Origin: Niallia taxi
GTDB taxonomy: Bacteria; Bacillota; Bacilli; Bacillales; Cytobacillaceae
Direction of reading: 5' to 3'
Assembly: GCF_004005475.1 (NCBI RefSeq)
Contig: NZ_RZTZ01000003.1
Span: 62,001-126,000, forward strand
Length of the DNA: 64,000 nucleotides
Shown: positions 29,753 to 39,398 of the stretch, in pieces
Layout: each line of letters starts with the position of its first letter
Numbering within the stretch: the first letter of the stretch is position 1
Position numbers and translations under genes: made by a program
The notes under the pieces: generated by a model
What the model was told of the DNA's origin: nothing
The model's database searches: none
The model's input: only the letters and a program-made list of their open reading frames with translations

Positions 29753-31033
29753 TTACTTATGATATATCTTTACTACTTCCACTAGGTCGTCTGCGATTTG
29801 TGCAAGGGATTGTGTGGATACTGTTATTTCTTCGATTGCTGCTAATTGTTCTTGGGAAGAAGCTGATACATTCATGGAATTTTGGCTGTTTTCTTTTGCA
29901 ATGGTTGTGACTTGATCAACGGATCCGGCCACTTCAACAATACTGGCATTGATGTTTTTCGCTGCAGCGAGGATGTTTTTCATCTGATCACTCATATTCT
30001 CCATACTGCTAGAAATGACGTTGAATTTTTCCTTCGTATTGTTTGTTATATTTATGCCGTCTTTCACTTCATCTGTTACTCTTCTCATCGTTTTAACAGA
30101 GGTTAACGTATCTTTTTGAATTTCATTAACGAGTACTGCAATCTGTTTAGCTGATTGATTAGATTGTTCAGCAAGCTTTCTGACTTCCTCTGCAACAACA
30201 GCAAATCCTTTCCCAGCTTCTCCTGCTCTTGCTGCTTCAATAGCTGCATTAAGAGCCAACAGGTTAGTCTGATCAGCAATTTCTGTGATTACATTTAAGA
30301 ATTGACCAATCTCTTGTGAGCGCTCCTGCAGAAGCTCAATTGTTTGGTTTGATTCTTTGACTGAATTTTGGATAAGACTCATTTGTTTAACAGTGCTTTC
30401 AACAACCTCTTGTCCTTCTTTCGCCTTAATAACTGTGTCATTCGATGCTTGAACCATCTCTTCTGTATTTTTGGCAATATCCATTATTTCACTATTTACT
30501 ACAGAGACAGCGTCTGCGACACTTTCCATACCCTTTGTTTGTTCTTCAGAACCAACAGCAACACTTTGTATTGCCGAAGAAATCTGCTCTGATACATGAC
30601 TTGTTTCTACTGTATTAGCTGTAAGTGTTTCTGCAGATGAATTAACTATTCCAGCAGTTTCATTTACTTTATCTACCATCGTTTTAATCGAATCTTTCAT
30701 TAACACAAACTCGTCAGTTAATTGACCAATTTCATCATTTGATTTCTTTTGAAGGTCAATGTCAAGATTTCCTGTTCGAATCTCCTTCGTTGCGGCAAGC
30801 AGATTTTTAATTGGCTTGATAATAATTCTGCGTGTGAATAAAGACGCAATTAAGGTTGTAAACACGAGGTTGATGACCGTATTTATGACCATCCCTAATT
30901 CTGGTGCGAAGATTCCTGCATTCCTAAGCATATCATTCAATTGTATGGATATAGGCGTGCTTATCATTGTAGCTAAAACAATAATGAAAGCTATTTTTGT
31001 CCGTAAACTATGAAACAGATTTTTCTTTTTCAT
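29753..31033 (-). CDS. Methyl-accepting chemotaxis protein without an extracellular sensor domain
   Basis: A 426-residue receptor. Two membrane segments (about residues 13-30 and 46-66) are separated by only ~15 residues, so no ligand-binding domain is present outside the cell. A HAMP domain follows ([25 protein letters not shown]), then the long coiled-coil signalling domain with the conserved hairpin tip [41 protein letters not shown] that contacts CheA and CheW. The signal may be sensed in the membrane or HAMP region. It stands alone with its own terminator. Confidence 0.93.
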   Translation of the reverse strand: MKKKNLFHSLRTKIAFIIVLATMISTPISIQLNDMLRNAGIFAPELGMVINTVINLVFTTLIASLFTRRIIIKPIKNLLAATKEIRTGNLDIDLQKKSNDEIGQLTDEFVLMKDSIKTMVDKVNETAGIVNSSAETLTANTVETSHVSEQISSAIQSVAVGSEEQTKGMESVADAVSVVNSEIMDIAKNTEEMVQASNDTVIKAKEGQEVVESTVKQMSLIQNSVKESNQTIELLQERSQEIGQFLNVITEIADQTNLLALNAAIEAARAGEAGKGFAVVAEEVRKLAEQSNQSAKQIAVLVNEIQKDTLTSVKTMRRVTDEVKDGINITNNTKEKFNVISSSMENMSDQMKNILAAAKNINASIVEVAGSVDQVTTIAKENSQNSMNVSASSQEQLAAIEEITVSTQSLAQIADDLVEVVKIYHK

Positions 31034-31476
31034 TTTAAACCGCCCTAACTTTTTATTTTATAGGATATAATACCTAATACTCATAGGTACAATATAGCAT
31101 ATATTTATTTTATCGGTCATCTCATTTGATTTATTTAGCTATTTATTAGAACTTTCTTACTAGTTAAACAAAAAAAAGGAGCATTATGTGCATGCACATA
31201 ATGCTCAAAAGTGAGAGGAGGTTATGGGGTTACGGTATAAAGAAAAGCGCTGTAACTCTTTCGGAAAAGATGATACAAGCTATTCCTTATACTTATTAGA
31301 TATGCTTTTTCAGAGGAAAAGTGAGGGCTTATCCTGTTTTATTCTAAAAAAGGGCAAGCCCCTAATAAAAAAAATGATGCATGTCCATATCTGTCTTCTA
31401 AAGAGAATGGTCTCGCCATATACTGTATGGGGTGAAAAGCTTGAATATTGTTGGTCGCTGTTAGGAGGGGCTTCAC
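31034..31476. other. Gap with a perfect palindrome and an unconvincing open frame
   Basis: An open frame from 31224 runs on the plus strand through this region and overlaps the small membrane-protein gene in another phase. It has a Shine-Dalgarno too close to its ATG and an unconvincing composition, so I do not call it. The 28-bp palindrome at 31179 is listed separately. Confidence 0.35.
31179..31206. repeat. 28-bp perfect palindrome
   Basis: Two uninterrupted 14-bp arms (GAGCATTATGTGCA and its complement). On the minus strand a run of seven T follows after a few bases, so it looks like an intrinsic terminator, yet no annotated minus-strand gene ends here. It may attenuate the chemoreceptor transcript or end an unrecognised RNA. 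Confidence 0.75.
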
Positions 31477-31665
31477 TTGGAAAAACTCAAAAAGCTGTCA
31501 AGTGTCCAGTTTTGTATGGTTTGGACGTTTATCAGCACACTTTTGTTCTATATCATAACAGATATTTCCGTGTATACGATTGCCGCTCTAATTGCTGGCA
31601 TTGTGCTTTCCTTCATTAATTTGCTGGAGGATGAAGTTATTCATCAAAAAATACGTGGCGAATAA
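31477..31665 (+). CDS. Small membrane protein of unknown function
   Basis: A 62-residue protein with two hydrophobic segments (about residues 12-29 and 33-50) and a charged C-terminus (EDEVIHQKIRGE). The start is TTG, 6 nt after the strong site AGGAGGGG. I do not recognise the family. It is isolated between the chemoreceptor and the cystine transporter. Confidence 0.55.
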   Translation: MEKLKKLSSVQFCMVWTFISTLLFYIITDISVYTIAALIAGIVLSFINLLEDEVIHQKIRGE

Positions 31666-31743
31666 ATTTATTTTAGAATGGATGTATAAAAATCAAAAAG
31701 GGAGACCACAATGATATTACAAAGTGTAATTCCCCCTTTTGTT

Positions 31744-31798
31744 AAAGAGATATTAGGCAATCATCCCCCCTAAGGATTTTTTAGCCGAATATCTCTTT
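31744..31798 (-). terminator. Terminator of the tcyABC-like operon
   Basis: Arms AAAGAGATATT...GGC and GCC...AATATCTCTTT pair across about 55 bp, ending beside the stop codon of the ATPase gene. Confidence 0.7.
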
Positions 31799-31801
31799 TT
31801 T

Positions 31802-32536
31802 TTATTGAAGCAACTGCAGAAATCTTTTTGTTCTGTCTTCCTTCGGATTAGAGAAAAATTCTTCAGGAGTTGCCTTTTCTACGATATAGCCGCCATCCAT
31901 AAATAAGACCTCGTCTGCTACTTCTCTGGCAAACTTCATCTCATGTGTAACAACAATCATCGTCATTCCTTCTCTTGCAAGATCCTTCATTACTTTCAAT
32001 ACTTCACCGACAAGCTCTGGGTCTAGTGCTGATGTTGGCTCATCAAAAAGCATTACTTCAGGCTCCATCGCAAGCGCTCGCGCAATACCAACACGCTGCT
32101 GCTGTCCTCCTGAAAGCTGATAAGGGTAAAAGTCGAGCTTATCTGCCAAGCCAACCTTAGCGAGAAGCTGTTCTGCCTTTTTCCGTGCCTTTTCCTTATC
32201 TTCTTTTTTGACAATGACTGGTCCCTCCATTACATTTTGTAATGCTGTCTTATGAGGGAACAGGTTATAGCCTTGGAATACCATACCTGTCAGCTTACGA
32301 AATTCTGTTACTTCTTTTTTGGAAACCCTCTGAGAGAAATCAATGCTTTTATTACTAATAGCAATCGTTCCCCCAGATGGTGTTTCAAGGAGGTTTAAAC
32401 AGCGAAGCATTGTTGTTTTCCCTGAACCCGATGGTCCAATCACAACAATCACTTTCCCTTTTTCTACATCTAAACTAATGTCCTTTAAAACCTCCAGCTC
32501 TCCAAAGCTTTTGGATAAGCCTGTAATTTTAATCAT
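31802..32536 (-). CDS. tcyC: Amino-acid (probably L-cystine) ABC transporter ATP-binding protein
   Basis: A 244-residue polar amino-acid transport ATPase. Walker A is GPSGSGKTT, signature LSGGQQQR, Walker [13 protein letters not shown] and the switch VVTHEMKF. As remembered, B. subtilis TcyC is closely similar throughout, including SGMVFQ-, VMEGPV- and FMDGG-like blocks, so cystine is the likely substrate. The ATG at 32536 lies 7 nt after AAGGAGG. It is the last of three genes (binding protein, permease, ATPase). Confidence 0.82.
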   Translation of the reverse strand: MIKITGLSKSFGELEVLKDISLDVEKGKVIVVIGPSGSGKTTMLRCLNLLETPSGGTIAISNKSIDFSQRVSKKEVTEFRKLTGMVFQGYNLFPHKTALQNVMEGPVIVKKEDKEKARKKAEQLLAKVGLADKLDFYPYQLSGGQQQRVGIARALAMEPEVMLFDEPTSALDPELVGEVLKVMKDLAREGMTMIVVTHEMKFAREVADEVLFMDGGYIVEKATPEEFFSNPKEDRTKRFLQLLQ

Positions 32537-32566
32537 TTGGCATCCTCCTTTCTGCAATTATGGTGT

Positions 32567-33274
32567 CTATTTAAGCAAATGCCTGCTGAAGCGATCCTCG
32601 AGCCTTTGCTGGACAATTGATAGCGGAAAACAAATCAGCCAATATAGCAAAGCCACTTCTGAATACAGCAGTAAAAACTCATAGTTAGTACTTGCAATCT
32701 CCTGCGCTTTTCGGAACATTTCCGTAACAAGGATAAGTGCCGCAAGGGAGGTATCCTTTATCAAGCTGATGAATGTGTTTGATAATGGCGGCAGTGAAAC
32801 ACGAGCTGCTTGTGGCAGAATAATTCTTTTTAAGTTCTGTCCGTATGTCATTCCAATAGAATAGCCTGCCTCCCATTGTCCCTTTGAAATGCTCGAAATC
32901 GATGCACGGACAATTTCTGATGCATATGCGCCGACATTCAAAGAAAATCCAATGATAGCTGCCGGAACTGGGTCTATTGTGAGATTCTCACTTAAATTAG
33001 GAAGACCGTAAAAGATAATAAAAAGTTGTACTAATAACGGTGTACCTCTAATAATGGACACATATACACGGGCAATGATTTGAAAAATCTTTACGCTAGA
33101 TAAACGCGCAAGGGCGGTTAGCACCGCGAGCACAAGACCGATGATGAATGACACAATGGCTAAAGGCAACGAATACAAAAAGGCCCCCTTCAGCAAAGGC
33201 AGAAGGGAACTTGTTGCTATATCCGTATAACGTTGAAGCTGCTCAGGATCTGTAAAGATATTATTTAAGAACAT
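32567..33274 (-). CDS. tcyB: Amino-acid (probably L-cystine) ABC transporter permease
   Basis: A 235-residue HisMQ-type permease with about five membrane segments. The motifs [19 protein letters not shown] and [28 protein letters not shown] form the coupling region. The start at 33274 overlaps the end of the binding-protein gene by 14 bp; a longer frame to 33319 would overlap by 59 bp. Confidence 0.82.
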   Translation of the reverse strand: MFLNNIFTDPEQLQRYTDIATSSLLPLLKGAFLYSLPLAIVSFIIGLVLAVLTALARLSSVKIFQIIARVYVSIIRGTPLLVQLFIIFYGLPNLSENLTIDPVPAAIIGFSLNVGAYASEIVRASISSISKGQWEAGYSIGMTYGQNLKRIILPQAARVSLPPLSNTFISLIKDTSLAALILVTEMFRKAQEIASTNYEFLLLYSEVALLYWLICFPLSIVQQRLEDRFSRHLLK

Positions 33275-34079
33275 CTTCCCCGAACCATTTCTCAGATATT
33301 TTTTTGTATGTGCCATCATCGATCATATCTGTAAGTGCTTTATTAACCTCAGTTACTAATGATTCGCTGTCTTTTCTAAACATTAAACCACTTTGTGCCA
33401 CATCATCTGCTGTATCTGCAATAACGATATCTGCGTCAGGCTTTTGCTTTTTATAATCTAAGAAGGACAGTTTATCATTGACTGTTGCATCAACACGGCC
33501 AGAGTTCAGCAATTCAACCGCTTGGTTAAAGCCATCAATACCGACAAGTTCAGCACCGTAAGACTCTGCTGTTTTCGCATAGTTGCTTGTTAGTGACTGA
33601 GCTGATTTCTTGCCTTTAAGATCCTCAAAGCTTTTAATGTCTGAATCAGACTTTGTTACTAAAACTGCTGTAGAGGAGATATATGGATCAGAGAATAGAT
33701 ATTTCTCTTTTCTCTCATCATTGATACCTACTTGGTTTGCGATCATGTCAAAACGTTTTGCATCAAGCCCTGCAAAGATTGCATCCCATTGTGTTTCTTT
33801 AAATTCTACATCGACACCAAGACGCTTGCCTACTTCTTGGGCAATTTCAACGTCAAACCCTGTTAAATCACCTGTTTTTTCATCATGAAAAGTGAATGGA
33901 GCATATGTACCTTCTGTACCAACAACAATTTTTCCATCACTTTTTATTTTTTCGAGCAAATCCTTACTGCTGTTACCAGCATTTGAACTTGAATCGTCTT
34001 TATCTGCATTGCTGCCACAAGCAGCCAATGCTATTGTTAAACTTAATAATAAGCATAGCAGTAAACTGAATTTCTTCAT
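33261..34079 (-). CDS. tcyA: Amino-acid (probably L-cystine)-binding lipoprotein
   Basis: A 272-residue family 3 solute-binding protein with a lipobox (ALAAC-G; Cys at about 21). The mature part has [54 protein letters not shown] and the ending [12 protein letters not shown], all close to B. subtilis TcyA as remembered. The first gene of the operon, with a promoter and palindrome just upstream. Confidence 0.82.
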   Translation of the reverse strand: MKKFSLLLCLLLSLTIALAACGSNADKDDSSSNAGNSSKDLLEKIKSDGKIVVGTEGTYAPFTFHDEKTGDLTGFDVEIAQEVGKRLGVDVEFKETQWDAIFAGLDAKRFDMIANQVGINDERKEKYLFSDPYISSTAVLVTKSDSDIKSFEDLKGKKSAQSLTSNYAKTAESYGAELVGIDGFNQAVELLNSGRVDATVNDKLSFLDYKKQKPDADIVIADTADDVAQSGLMFRKDSESLVTEVNKALTDMIDDGTYKKISEKWFGEDVLK

Positions 34080-34104
34080 GCGAAAAATCCTCCTAATTCC
34101 GATA

Positions 34105-34118
34105 TGTCTTGTAAGACA
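34105..34118. promoter_or_regulatory. Palindrome at the tcyA transcription start
   Basis: A perfect 14-bp palindrome (TGTCTTGTAAGACA) placed just after the candidate -10 element, so it would cover +1 to about +14. It could be a repressor operator or a short RNA hairpin before the ribosome binding site. Confidence 0.45.
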
Positions 34119-34124
34119 AAAGTT

Positions 34125-34154
34125 ATCATATTATATCGAGAAGTTATTTGTCAA
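34125..34154 (-). promoter_or_regulatory. Candidate SigA promoter of tcyABC
   Basis: On the minus strand TTGACA (34149-34154) and TATGAT (34125-34130) are 18 bp apart, about 45 bp before the tcyA start codon. Confidence 0.65.
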
Positions 34155-34221
34155 AAGTTATTTACTTTCTTTCTATATTTTCACCAAAAGCTTTTCTGAT
34201 AACCATCTTTTTAAAAAAAAT

Positions 34222-34251
34222 AAAAATAAAAAAAACCATCATTGGATGGTT
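34222..34251 (-). terminator. Terminator of the papain-fold hydrolase gene
   Basis: A perfect 7-bp stem with a 4-nt loop followed by a long T-rich tract on the minus strand, about 35 bp after the stop. Confidence 0.85.
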
Positions 34252-34285
34252 AGGGATAATATAGGTATAAGTGCTATTAATGTAT

Positions 34286-34828
34286 TTAAAAGGAAGATGC
34301 TGGTTTTAAATAATAATGCTGCAGTTTCCCTTCATATATATGTTCCATTTTGTAATCATCCAGCAAATCATACGGTGTAACCAAGGATGGATGCTTATTC
34401 CCATATAAAGCTCCGCCTTCATGTAAAACAGAAGCGACAAATTGTGAACAGAAAAAAGCATTTTTGCGGGGAAAAGGTATATTAAATATAATAAAAAACA
34501 AACCAATTAAGTTGTAGCGATAGCAATGCTTTTCTTTTTCAATCTGATTAATAATGTCTTTCATCTTGTCATGCTGCTCTTTCGTAACACGTATGCTATA
34601 GATGGCACAGCATGCGTTTTTGAAGAATTCATCTCTAATATTTTCTTTAACAAATCCGCCAATAAACGGATTATTCGGCTTCTTTCGTCCAAAACTGTAA
34701 ACTTCCACTAACTGGGAGTCAAAAGAAATAGAGGCATGGTTATGCGGTTTTTTTGTAAAAAGCTTAATGCATCTTGTGAACAAGGTGCCAGTATCACTTA
34801 GTATTAAATAAACAGTCTGCTCATCCAT
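34286..34828 (-). CDS. YiiX/NlpC-P60-like permuted papain-fold protein
   Basis: A 180-residue soluble protein. A His in KPHNHASISFD and a Cys in AFFCSQFVASVL fit the circularly permuted papain fold of the YiiX/NlpC-P60 superfamily, in which His precedes Cys. Family members act on amide or thioester bonds in lipids or peptides; the substrate here is unknown. There is no signal peptide. The ATG at 34828 lies 6-7 nt after GGTGGAGG; a longer frame to 34891 lacks such a site. Confidence 0.68.
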   Translation of the reverse strand: MDEQTVYLILSDTGTLFTRCIKLFTKKPHNHASISFDSQLVEVYSFGRKKPNNPFIGGFVKENIRDEFFKNACCAIYSIRVTKEQHDKMKDIINQIEKEKHCYRYNLIGLFFIIFNIPFPRKNAFFCSQFVASVLHEGGALYGNKHPSLVTPYDLLDDYKMEHIYEGKLQHYYLKPASSF

Positions 34829-35092
34829 TCTTAACCTCCACCAAAAATACATTTTATTGTATAACGATTTAACAATGCAAAAGGTTTCCATTTATGAAAA
34901 AATAGTCCATTCACATTAGTGATTACTGTATAAGGATAAATTTCAGTATAGGAAGCTTTTCCCTCTTTTCATCATATAGACGTTTGCCGTTTTGGTGAAC
35001 AAACTTTAGCATTATCTTTTCTCAGACTATAGGCTTAGAATTACTATGAAATATATACACTTATGGTTTTGGGTATGCCTTTAAAATTAGTT
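34829..35092. other. Intergenic region
   Basis: An AT-rich stretch with no gene recognised; presumably the promoter of the papain-fold gene. Confidence 0.3.
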
Positions 35093-35202
35093 CGTTCCAT
35101 TGCGCGGCGACCACTCGCTTTCCGCAGGCATAGATTGAGCATCCTCGCCTTCTAAATCGTCTCTGTTTCCCTTAATAATCGACTCCTCTGCTTCCCCCAC
35201 TA
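35093..35202. repeat. Degenerate copy of the GC-rich dispersed repeat
   Basis: GTTCCATTGCGCGGCGACC, CACTCGCTTTCCGCAGGCAT, GAGCATCCTCGCCTTC and ATCGACTCCTCTGCTTCCCCC follow the order of the Bacillus repeat seen at 29503, but with many substitutions. It lies between a terminator-bounded gene and the ABC exporter. Confidence 0.55.
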
Positions 35203-35246
35203 AAATCTTACAGTTTTTCGGATAAATTATTGCTAGTAATTAAAAT

Positions 35247-35308
35247 AAAAAACCGAGTTATGTCGAAATTCTCCTTTAAGAGAATTTCGAATCATAGCTC
35301 GGTTTTTT
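35247..35308 (-). terminator. Terminator of the MarR-ABC exporter operon
   Basis: A long hairpin with AAAACCGAG/CTCGGTTTT outer and TCGAAATTCTC/GAGAATTTCGA inner stems and a T-run on the minus strand. Confidence 0.9.
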
Positions 35309-35318
35309 CTGCCAAATT

Positions 35319-37178
35319 TTAAGCTGTTACTTCTGAAAATTGGCTGTTATATAAGTCTGCGTAAAATCCATTTTGTTGCAGCAGCTCTTCATGGTTTCCT
35401 TGTTCGATAACTTGACCGTTTTTCATGACTAGGATGACATCTGCATCTTTAATGGTGGAAAGCCTATGTGCGATAACAAAGCTCGTGCGATTTTTCATAA
35501 GCTCTGCCATTGCCTCTTGTATTTGTGCTTCTGTCCTTGTGTCGACACTGCTTGTTGCTTCATCAAGAATTAGCAAAGCGGGATTTGCTAATAGTGCTCT
35601 GGCAATAGTAAGTAATTGCTTTTGGCCTTGAGATATATTAGAACCATCTTCGTTAATAACTGTTTCATAGCCATCAGGCAATGTTCGGATAAAGTGTTCG
35701 GCGTTTGCCAGCGCAGCTGCCTTGCTCACTTCCTCATCTGTTGCACCCTGCTTGCCATAAGCTATATTGTCCCGGATTGTTCCTTTGAATAACCAAGTAT
35801 CCTGAAGCACCATGCCAAACATGCTGCGTAAATGACCTCGCTCCATTGTGGAAATATCGACATCGTCAATTTTAATAGAGCCTCGATTTAGATCATAAAA
35901 CCGCATTAATAAGTTGATTAGGGTTGTTTTTCCGGCGCCAGTTGGTCCTACAATTGCTACTTTCTGTCCTGGCTTAATTTGAATGTTTAAATCTTTAATA
36001 AGCTCCTCATCCTCTTTATAGCTGAAATAAACAGAATCGAATTGTACGGCACCAGAGGGATGGTCAATGACATTCTGCTCATCCGAATTTTTCGCTTCCT
36101 CCTCTTCATCCAATAGATCAAACACCCTCTCAGCAGAGGCAATGGTTGATTGGATGACATTAGAGATATTGGAGAGCTGTTGAATCGGCTGCGAGAATTG
36201 TCTTGCATATTGGATGAAGGCTTGGACGTCTCCGACAGTAATTCTTCCTGCTGAAGCATAAATTGCCCCTATCACTACTACAAAAACATAGCCAATATTA
36301 TTGATAAATTGCATCAATGGCATGATCAGACCTGATATAAATTGAGATTTCCAGCTTGATTCAAATAATTTATCATTAATGCCGTCAAATTTTTCAATTG
36401 CTTTCTTTTCATGACCAAATGCTTTTACGATTTGATGTCCTGTGAACATTTCCTCAATATGGCCATTCAATGCTCCTAATGTTGCCTGCTGACTTCTGAA
36501 CTGAACCTGTGAGCGTTTGGCAATTTTCACTGTTGCAAAGATGCTCAAAGGAATGGTCAAAAAGCAAACTAATGCAAGAACAGGACTAATAGTAAGCATC
36601 ATAATGATAACTCCGACAAATGTAATCACAGATGTAATTAATTGTGTGACACTTTGTTGCATCGTATTGTTGATATTATCAATATCATTAATAGCCCTAC
36701 TTAATGTTTCACCATGTGGTGTTCTGTCAAAATACTTGAGCGGCAGTCTTTCCAGCTTTTCATGTACCTCTTGGCGCAGCTGAAATATTGTCTTCTGCGA
36801 AATATTGACCATAATAATCTGCTGTATATACATAAATAAGGAGCTAACAATGTAAAGAACAATAAGCCATAATAAGATTTGCCCAATTGCTTCAAAGTCA
36901 ATGACAGCACCTGGTACACCGTTCATTTTAGCCATCAGCCCGTTAAAGATTTTATCAATTGCCTTAGCTAAAATCTTCGGGCTAAATATAGAAAAGACAG
37001 TGCTAAGAATCGCAGCTATAATAACAAATAATAGCTGCAGCTTATAGGCACCAAGGTATTTGGCAAGACGCTTCAGCGTGCCTTTTGCATCCCTTGCTTT
37101 TTGGACAGGCATATGGCGCGGTCCCCCGTGGCCCCTCGAAGGTATCGGTGAATTTTTGCTTTGGTGTTGTTCACTCAT
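35319..37178 (-). CDS. Heterodimeric ABC exporter subunit with canonical ATPase site
   Basis: A 619-residue half-transporter: a Pro/His/Gly-rich N-terminus, six membrane segments, then an ATPase domain with Walker A GPTGAGKTT, signature ISQGQKQLL, Walker B ALLILDEATSSVDTR (intact catalytic Glu) and the switch IAHRLSTI. Its start overlaps the partner's stop in ATGA, and GGAGGAG precedes it. The pair resembles YfiB/YfiC, BmrC/BmrD and EfrA/EfrB multidrug exporters. A MarR regulator is first in the operon, which suggests drug or toxic-compound induction. Confidence 0.9.
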   Translation of the reverse strand: MSEQHQSKNSPIPSRGHGGPRHMPVQKARDAKGTLKRLAKYLGAYKLQLLFVIIAAILSTVFSIFSPKILAKAIDKIFNGLMAKMNGVPGAVIDFEAIGQILLWLIVLYIVSSLFMYIQQIIMVNISQKTIFQLRQEVHEKLERLPLKYFDRTPHGETLSRAINDIDNINNTMQQSVTQLITSVITFVGVIIMMLTISPVLALVCFLTIPLSIFATVKIAKRSQVQFRSQQATLGALNGHIEEMFTGHQIVKAFGHEKKAIEKFDGINDKLFESSWKSQFISGLIMPLMQFINNIGYVFVVVIGAIYASAGRITVGDVQAFIQYARQFSQPIQQLSNISNVIQSTIASAERVFDLLDEEEEAKNSDEQNVIDHPSGAVQFDSVYFSYKEDEELIKDLNIQIKPGQKVAIVGPTGAGKTTLINLLMRFYDLNRGSIKIDDVDISTMERGHLRSMFGMVLQDTWLFKGTIRDNIAYGKQGATDEEVSKAAALANAEHFIRTLPDGYETVINEDGSNISQGQKQLLTIARALLANPALLILDEATSSVDTRTEAQIQEAMAELMKNRTSFVIAHRLSTIKDADVILVMKNGQVIEQGNHEELLQQNGFYADLYNSQFSEVTA

Positions 37179-38899
37179 ACTGTCTCCTCCACAACGCCTT
37201 GTGACTTCACAATTTCTTGGTATACGCTGCAACTGATGAGCAATTGCTCATGTGTACCAATGCCCGCGATTTTCCCTTCATCCAACACGATTATTGTATC
37301 TGCATCTTTAATAGTGCTGACTCTTTGGGCAACGATAATGACATTGGCATCCGTAATGTCTTTCTTTAATGCTTTCCGTAAATTCGCATCTGTTCGATAA
37401 TCAAGTGCGGAAAAACTATCATCAAACAAGTAAATTCGCGGCTTTCTTACAAGAGCTCTTGCGATGGACAAACGTTGCTTTTGCCCTCCAGACAAATTTG
37501 TACCACCTTGTGAGATTTGCGACTCAATCCCCAATTCAAGCTGATCGACGAATTCCTTCGATTGGGAGGTTTCTAGTGCCTCAAGAATCTCACTCTCTGT
37601 AGCATCTTCCTTCCCATAACGGATGTTATCTGCAATAGTACCTGAAAACAAAACTGCTTTTTGCGGTACATAGCCTATCGCATGACGAAGGTCACTTTGA
37701 GCGTATTCTGTTATGTTTTTTCCATCAACAAGGATTTCGCCATTATTAACATCATAAAATCTTGATATTAAATGGAGAACAGTAGATTTCCCTGAGCCTG
37801 TCCCGCCAATGATTGCGGTTGTTTTTCCAGGCTGCAACCGAAACGAGAGACCTTCGAGCACAGGCTTTTCTGCTAAAGGATAAGAAAAGCTTACATTGCG
37901 GAACTCAATTTCCCCTTTGTTAAGCATTTCACCGTCAGACACCTTGTCCGTCATTGTTGGTAAAATATCGAGGATTTCATTAATACGGTCTGCTGAAGCG
38001 GATGCTCTTGGCATCATCACAAAAATCATGCTGACCATCATAAGTGAAAACATTATTTGCATTCCATATTGTACAAATGCCATAATATCACCAACTTGCA
38101 TATTGCCTTTGTCCACTTGAATGCCGCCAAACCAAATGATAGCGACAGTCGATAGGTTAAGAACAATCATCATAATCGGCATCGTAACTGCCATGATTTT
38201 GTTTACCCTTAATGCTGTGGAAGTCAAATCCTCGTTCGCACGAAGAAAACGCTCCTTTTCAAATTCTTCCTTATTGAAGGAGCGGATAACACGAACACCA
38301 GTTAAATTCTCTCGAAGTACTCCATTCAAGTTATCAAGCTTTCCTTGCATTACCTTAAACAAAGGGATACCTTTTTTGATGACAAGATAAATAATTAGTG
38401 CAAGCACTGGAATGGCAACTACAAATATTAAGGATAATTTCGCATTTTTTGATACAGCCATGACAATTCCGCCAATGCACATCATCGGTGCAAGCACGAC
38501 CATTCTTAATATCATCATCGTCACTTGCTGTACTTGGTTGATGTCATTCGTTGTTCTGTTAATTAAAGAGGAAATGCCAACTCGATTGGCTTCCTCTACG
38601 CCAAAGCTCTCTACCTTGTAAAACATCTTTTGTCTTAAGTCTTTTGCAAAAGATGATCCTACCTTTGAGGAATAGAAGCTTGAGATGCAAGCACATATTG
38701 TCCCAAACGCTGCGACACCAATCATCCATCCGCCTATTTCAAGCATGTATTGAATATCATTCTGGACGATACCGTAATCGACTATATCTGCCATGAGTGT
38801 CGGCAAATACAGTTCCGCTAAAACACGGAACAACGTCAAAAGCAATATGATGGCAACCCCTATCTTATATGGTTTTAATCCTAGCAGCAGCTTCTTCAT
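37175..38899 (-). CDS. Heterodimeric ABC exporter subunit with a degenerate ATPase site
   Basis: A 574-residue half-transporter with six membrane segments and an ATPase domain. Walker A is GGTGSGKST, signature LSGGQKQRL. After Walker B, D-D replaces the usual D-E (IYLFDDSFSALD), and the switch His is Gln (VAQRVSTI). This is the pattern of the degenerate site in asymmetric exporters such as TM287/288. The ATG at 38899 lies 7 nt after GGAGG; a TTG is one codon upstream. Confidence 0.9.
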   Translation of the reverse strand: MKKLLLGLKPYKIGVAIILLLTLFRVLAELYLPTLMADIVDYGIVQNDIQYMLEIGGWMIGVAAFGTICACISSFYSSKVGSSFAKDLRQKMFYKVESFGVEEANRVGISSLINRTTNDINQVQQVTMMILRMVVLAPMMCIGGIVMAVSKNAKLSLIFVVAIPVLALIIYLVIKKGIPLFKVMQGKLDNLNGVLRENLTGVRVIRSFNKEEFEKERFLRANEDLTSTALRVNKIMAVTMPIMMIVLNLSTVAIIWFGGIQVDKGNMQVGDIMAFVQYGMQIMFSLMMVSMIFVMMPRASASADRINEILDILPTMTDKVSDGEMLNKGEIEFRNVSFSYPLAEKPVLEGLSFRLQPGKTTAIIGGTGSGKSTVLHLISRFYDVNNGEILVDGKNITEYAQSDLRHAIGYVPQKAVLFSGTIADNIRYGKEDATESEILEALETSQSKEFVDQLELGIESQISQGGTNLSGGQKQRLSIARALVRKPRIYLFDDSFSALDYRTDANLRKALKKDITDANVIIVAQRVSTIKDADTIIVLDEGKIAGIGTHEQLLISCSVYQEIVKSQGVVEETV

Positions 38900-38934
38900 C
38901 AATTATCCTCCAGTTTATTCTTCGCTAGATTCAT

Positions 38935-39381
38935 TTACTCTTTTCTGTTGGCTTCCTTTGAAAAGAAACTGTAAACCTCATCTAATAATTCAATTAGACT
39001 GTTGCTTTTTTCTTCCCCTAAGAAATCAACTAAATTACTATACTTTTCTTCCATCCTTTGAAAAATCTGCGTAGTAATATCGTTTCCTTTATCTGTTAAT
39101 ACAATTCTCATAATTCGCCTGTCCTGTTGATCATTAACCCTTTCAACATAGCCGGAATTTTCTAATACATTGATAACTTGTGTGACAGATGGTGAGGTAA
39201 TCTTTAAGGCGGTACTCAAATCGGTCACGGTAATATGCTTTTCCTTCCCTTGATTCCCTTTTTTTATGGCCATAAGCATCATAATTTCGCTTCGTTTTAA
39301 TCCATGCATTGTATGACCTGTATGGCTTAACTTCTGAAATTGTCTGATTGCATGCAGCAATCTATGTGGCAGCTCTTCCAA
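38935..39381 (-). CDS. MarR-family transcriptional regulator of the ABC exporter
   Basis: A 148-residue winged-helix protein: LKRSEIMMLMAI, the recognition helix region TDLSTALKITSPSVTQVINVLENSGYVERV and the wing NDQQDRRIMRIVLTDKG. It starts with TTG about 6 nt after GGAGGG and lies 35 bp before the exporter genes. A 23-bp palindrome directly upstream is a likely autoregulatory operator. Confidence 0.92.
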   Translation of the reverse strand: MEELPHRLLHAIRQFQKLSHTGHTMHGLKRSEIMMLMAIKKGNQGKEKHITVTDLSTALKITSPSVTQVINVLENSGYVERVNDQQDRRIMRIVLTDKGNDITTQIFQRMEEKYSNLVDFLGEEKSNSLIELLDEVYSFFSKEANRKE

Positions 39382-39398
39382 ACTATTCCCTCCTTTAA

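Noticed and set aside
31224-31619. Plus-strand 131-residue frame after the 28-bp palindrome
   Set aside because: Unusual composition, Shine-Dalgarno only 2 nt from the ATG, and overlap with the better small membrane-protein gene in another frame.
37161-37400. Plus-strand frames opposite the ABC exporter genes and many similar frames opposite other long genes
   Set aside because: They are shadows of well-supported genes, without start signals or family resemblance.
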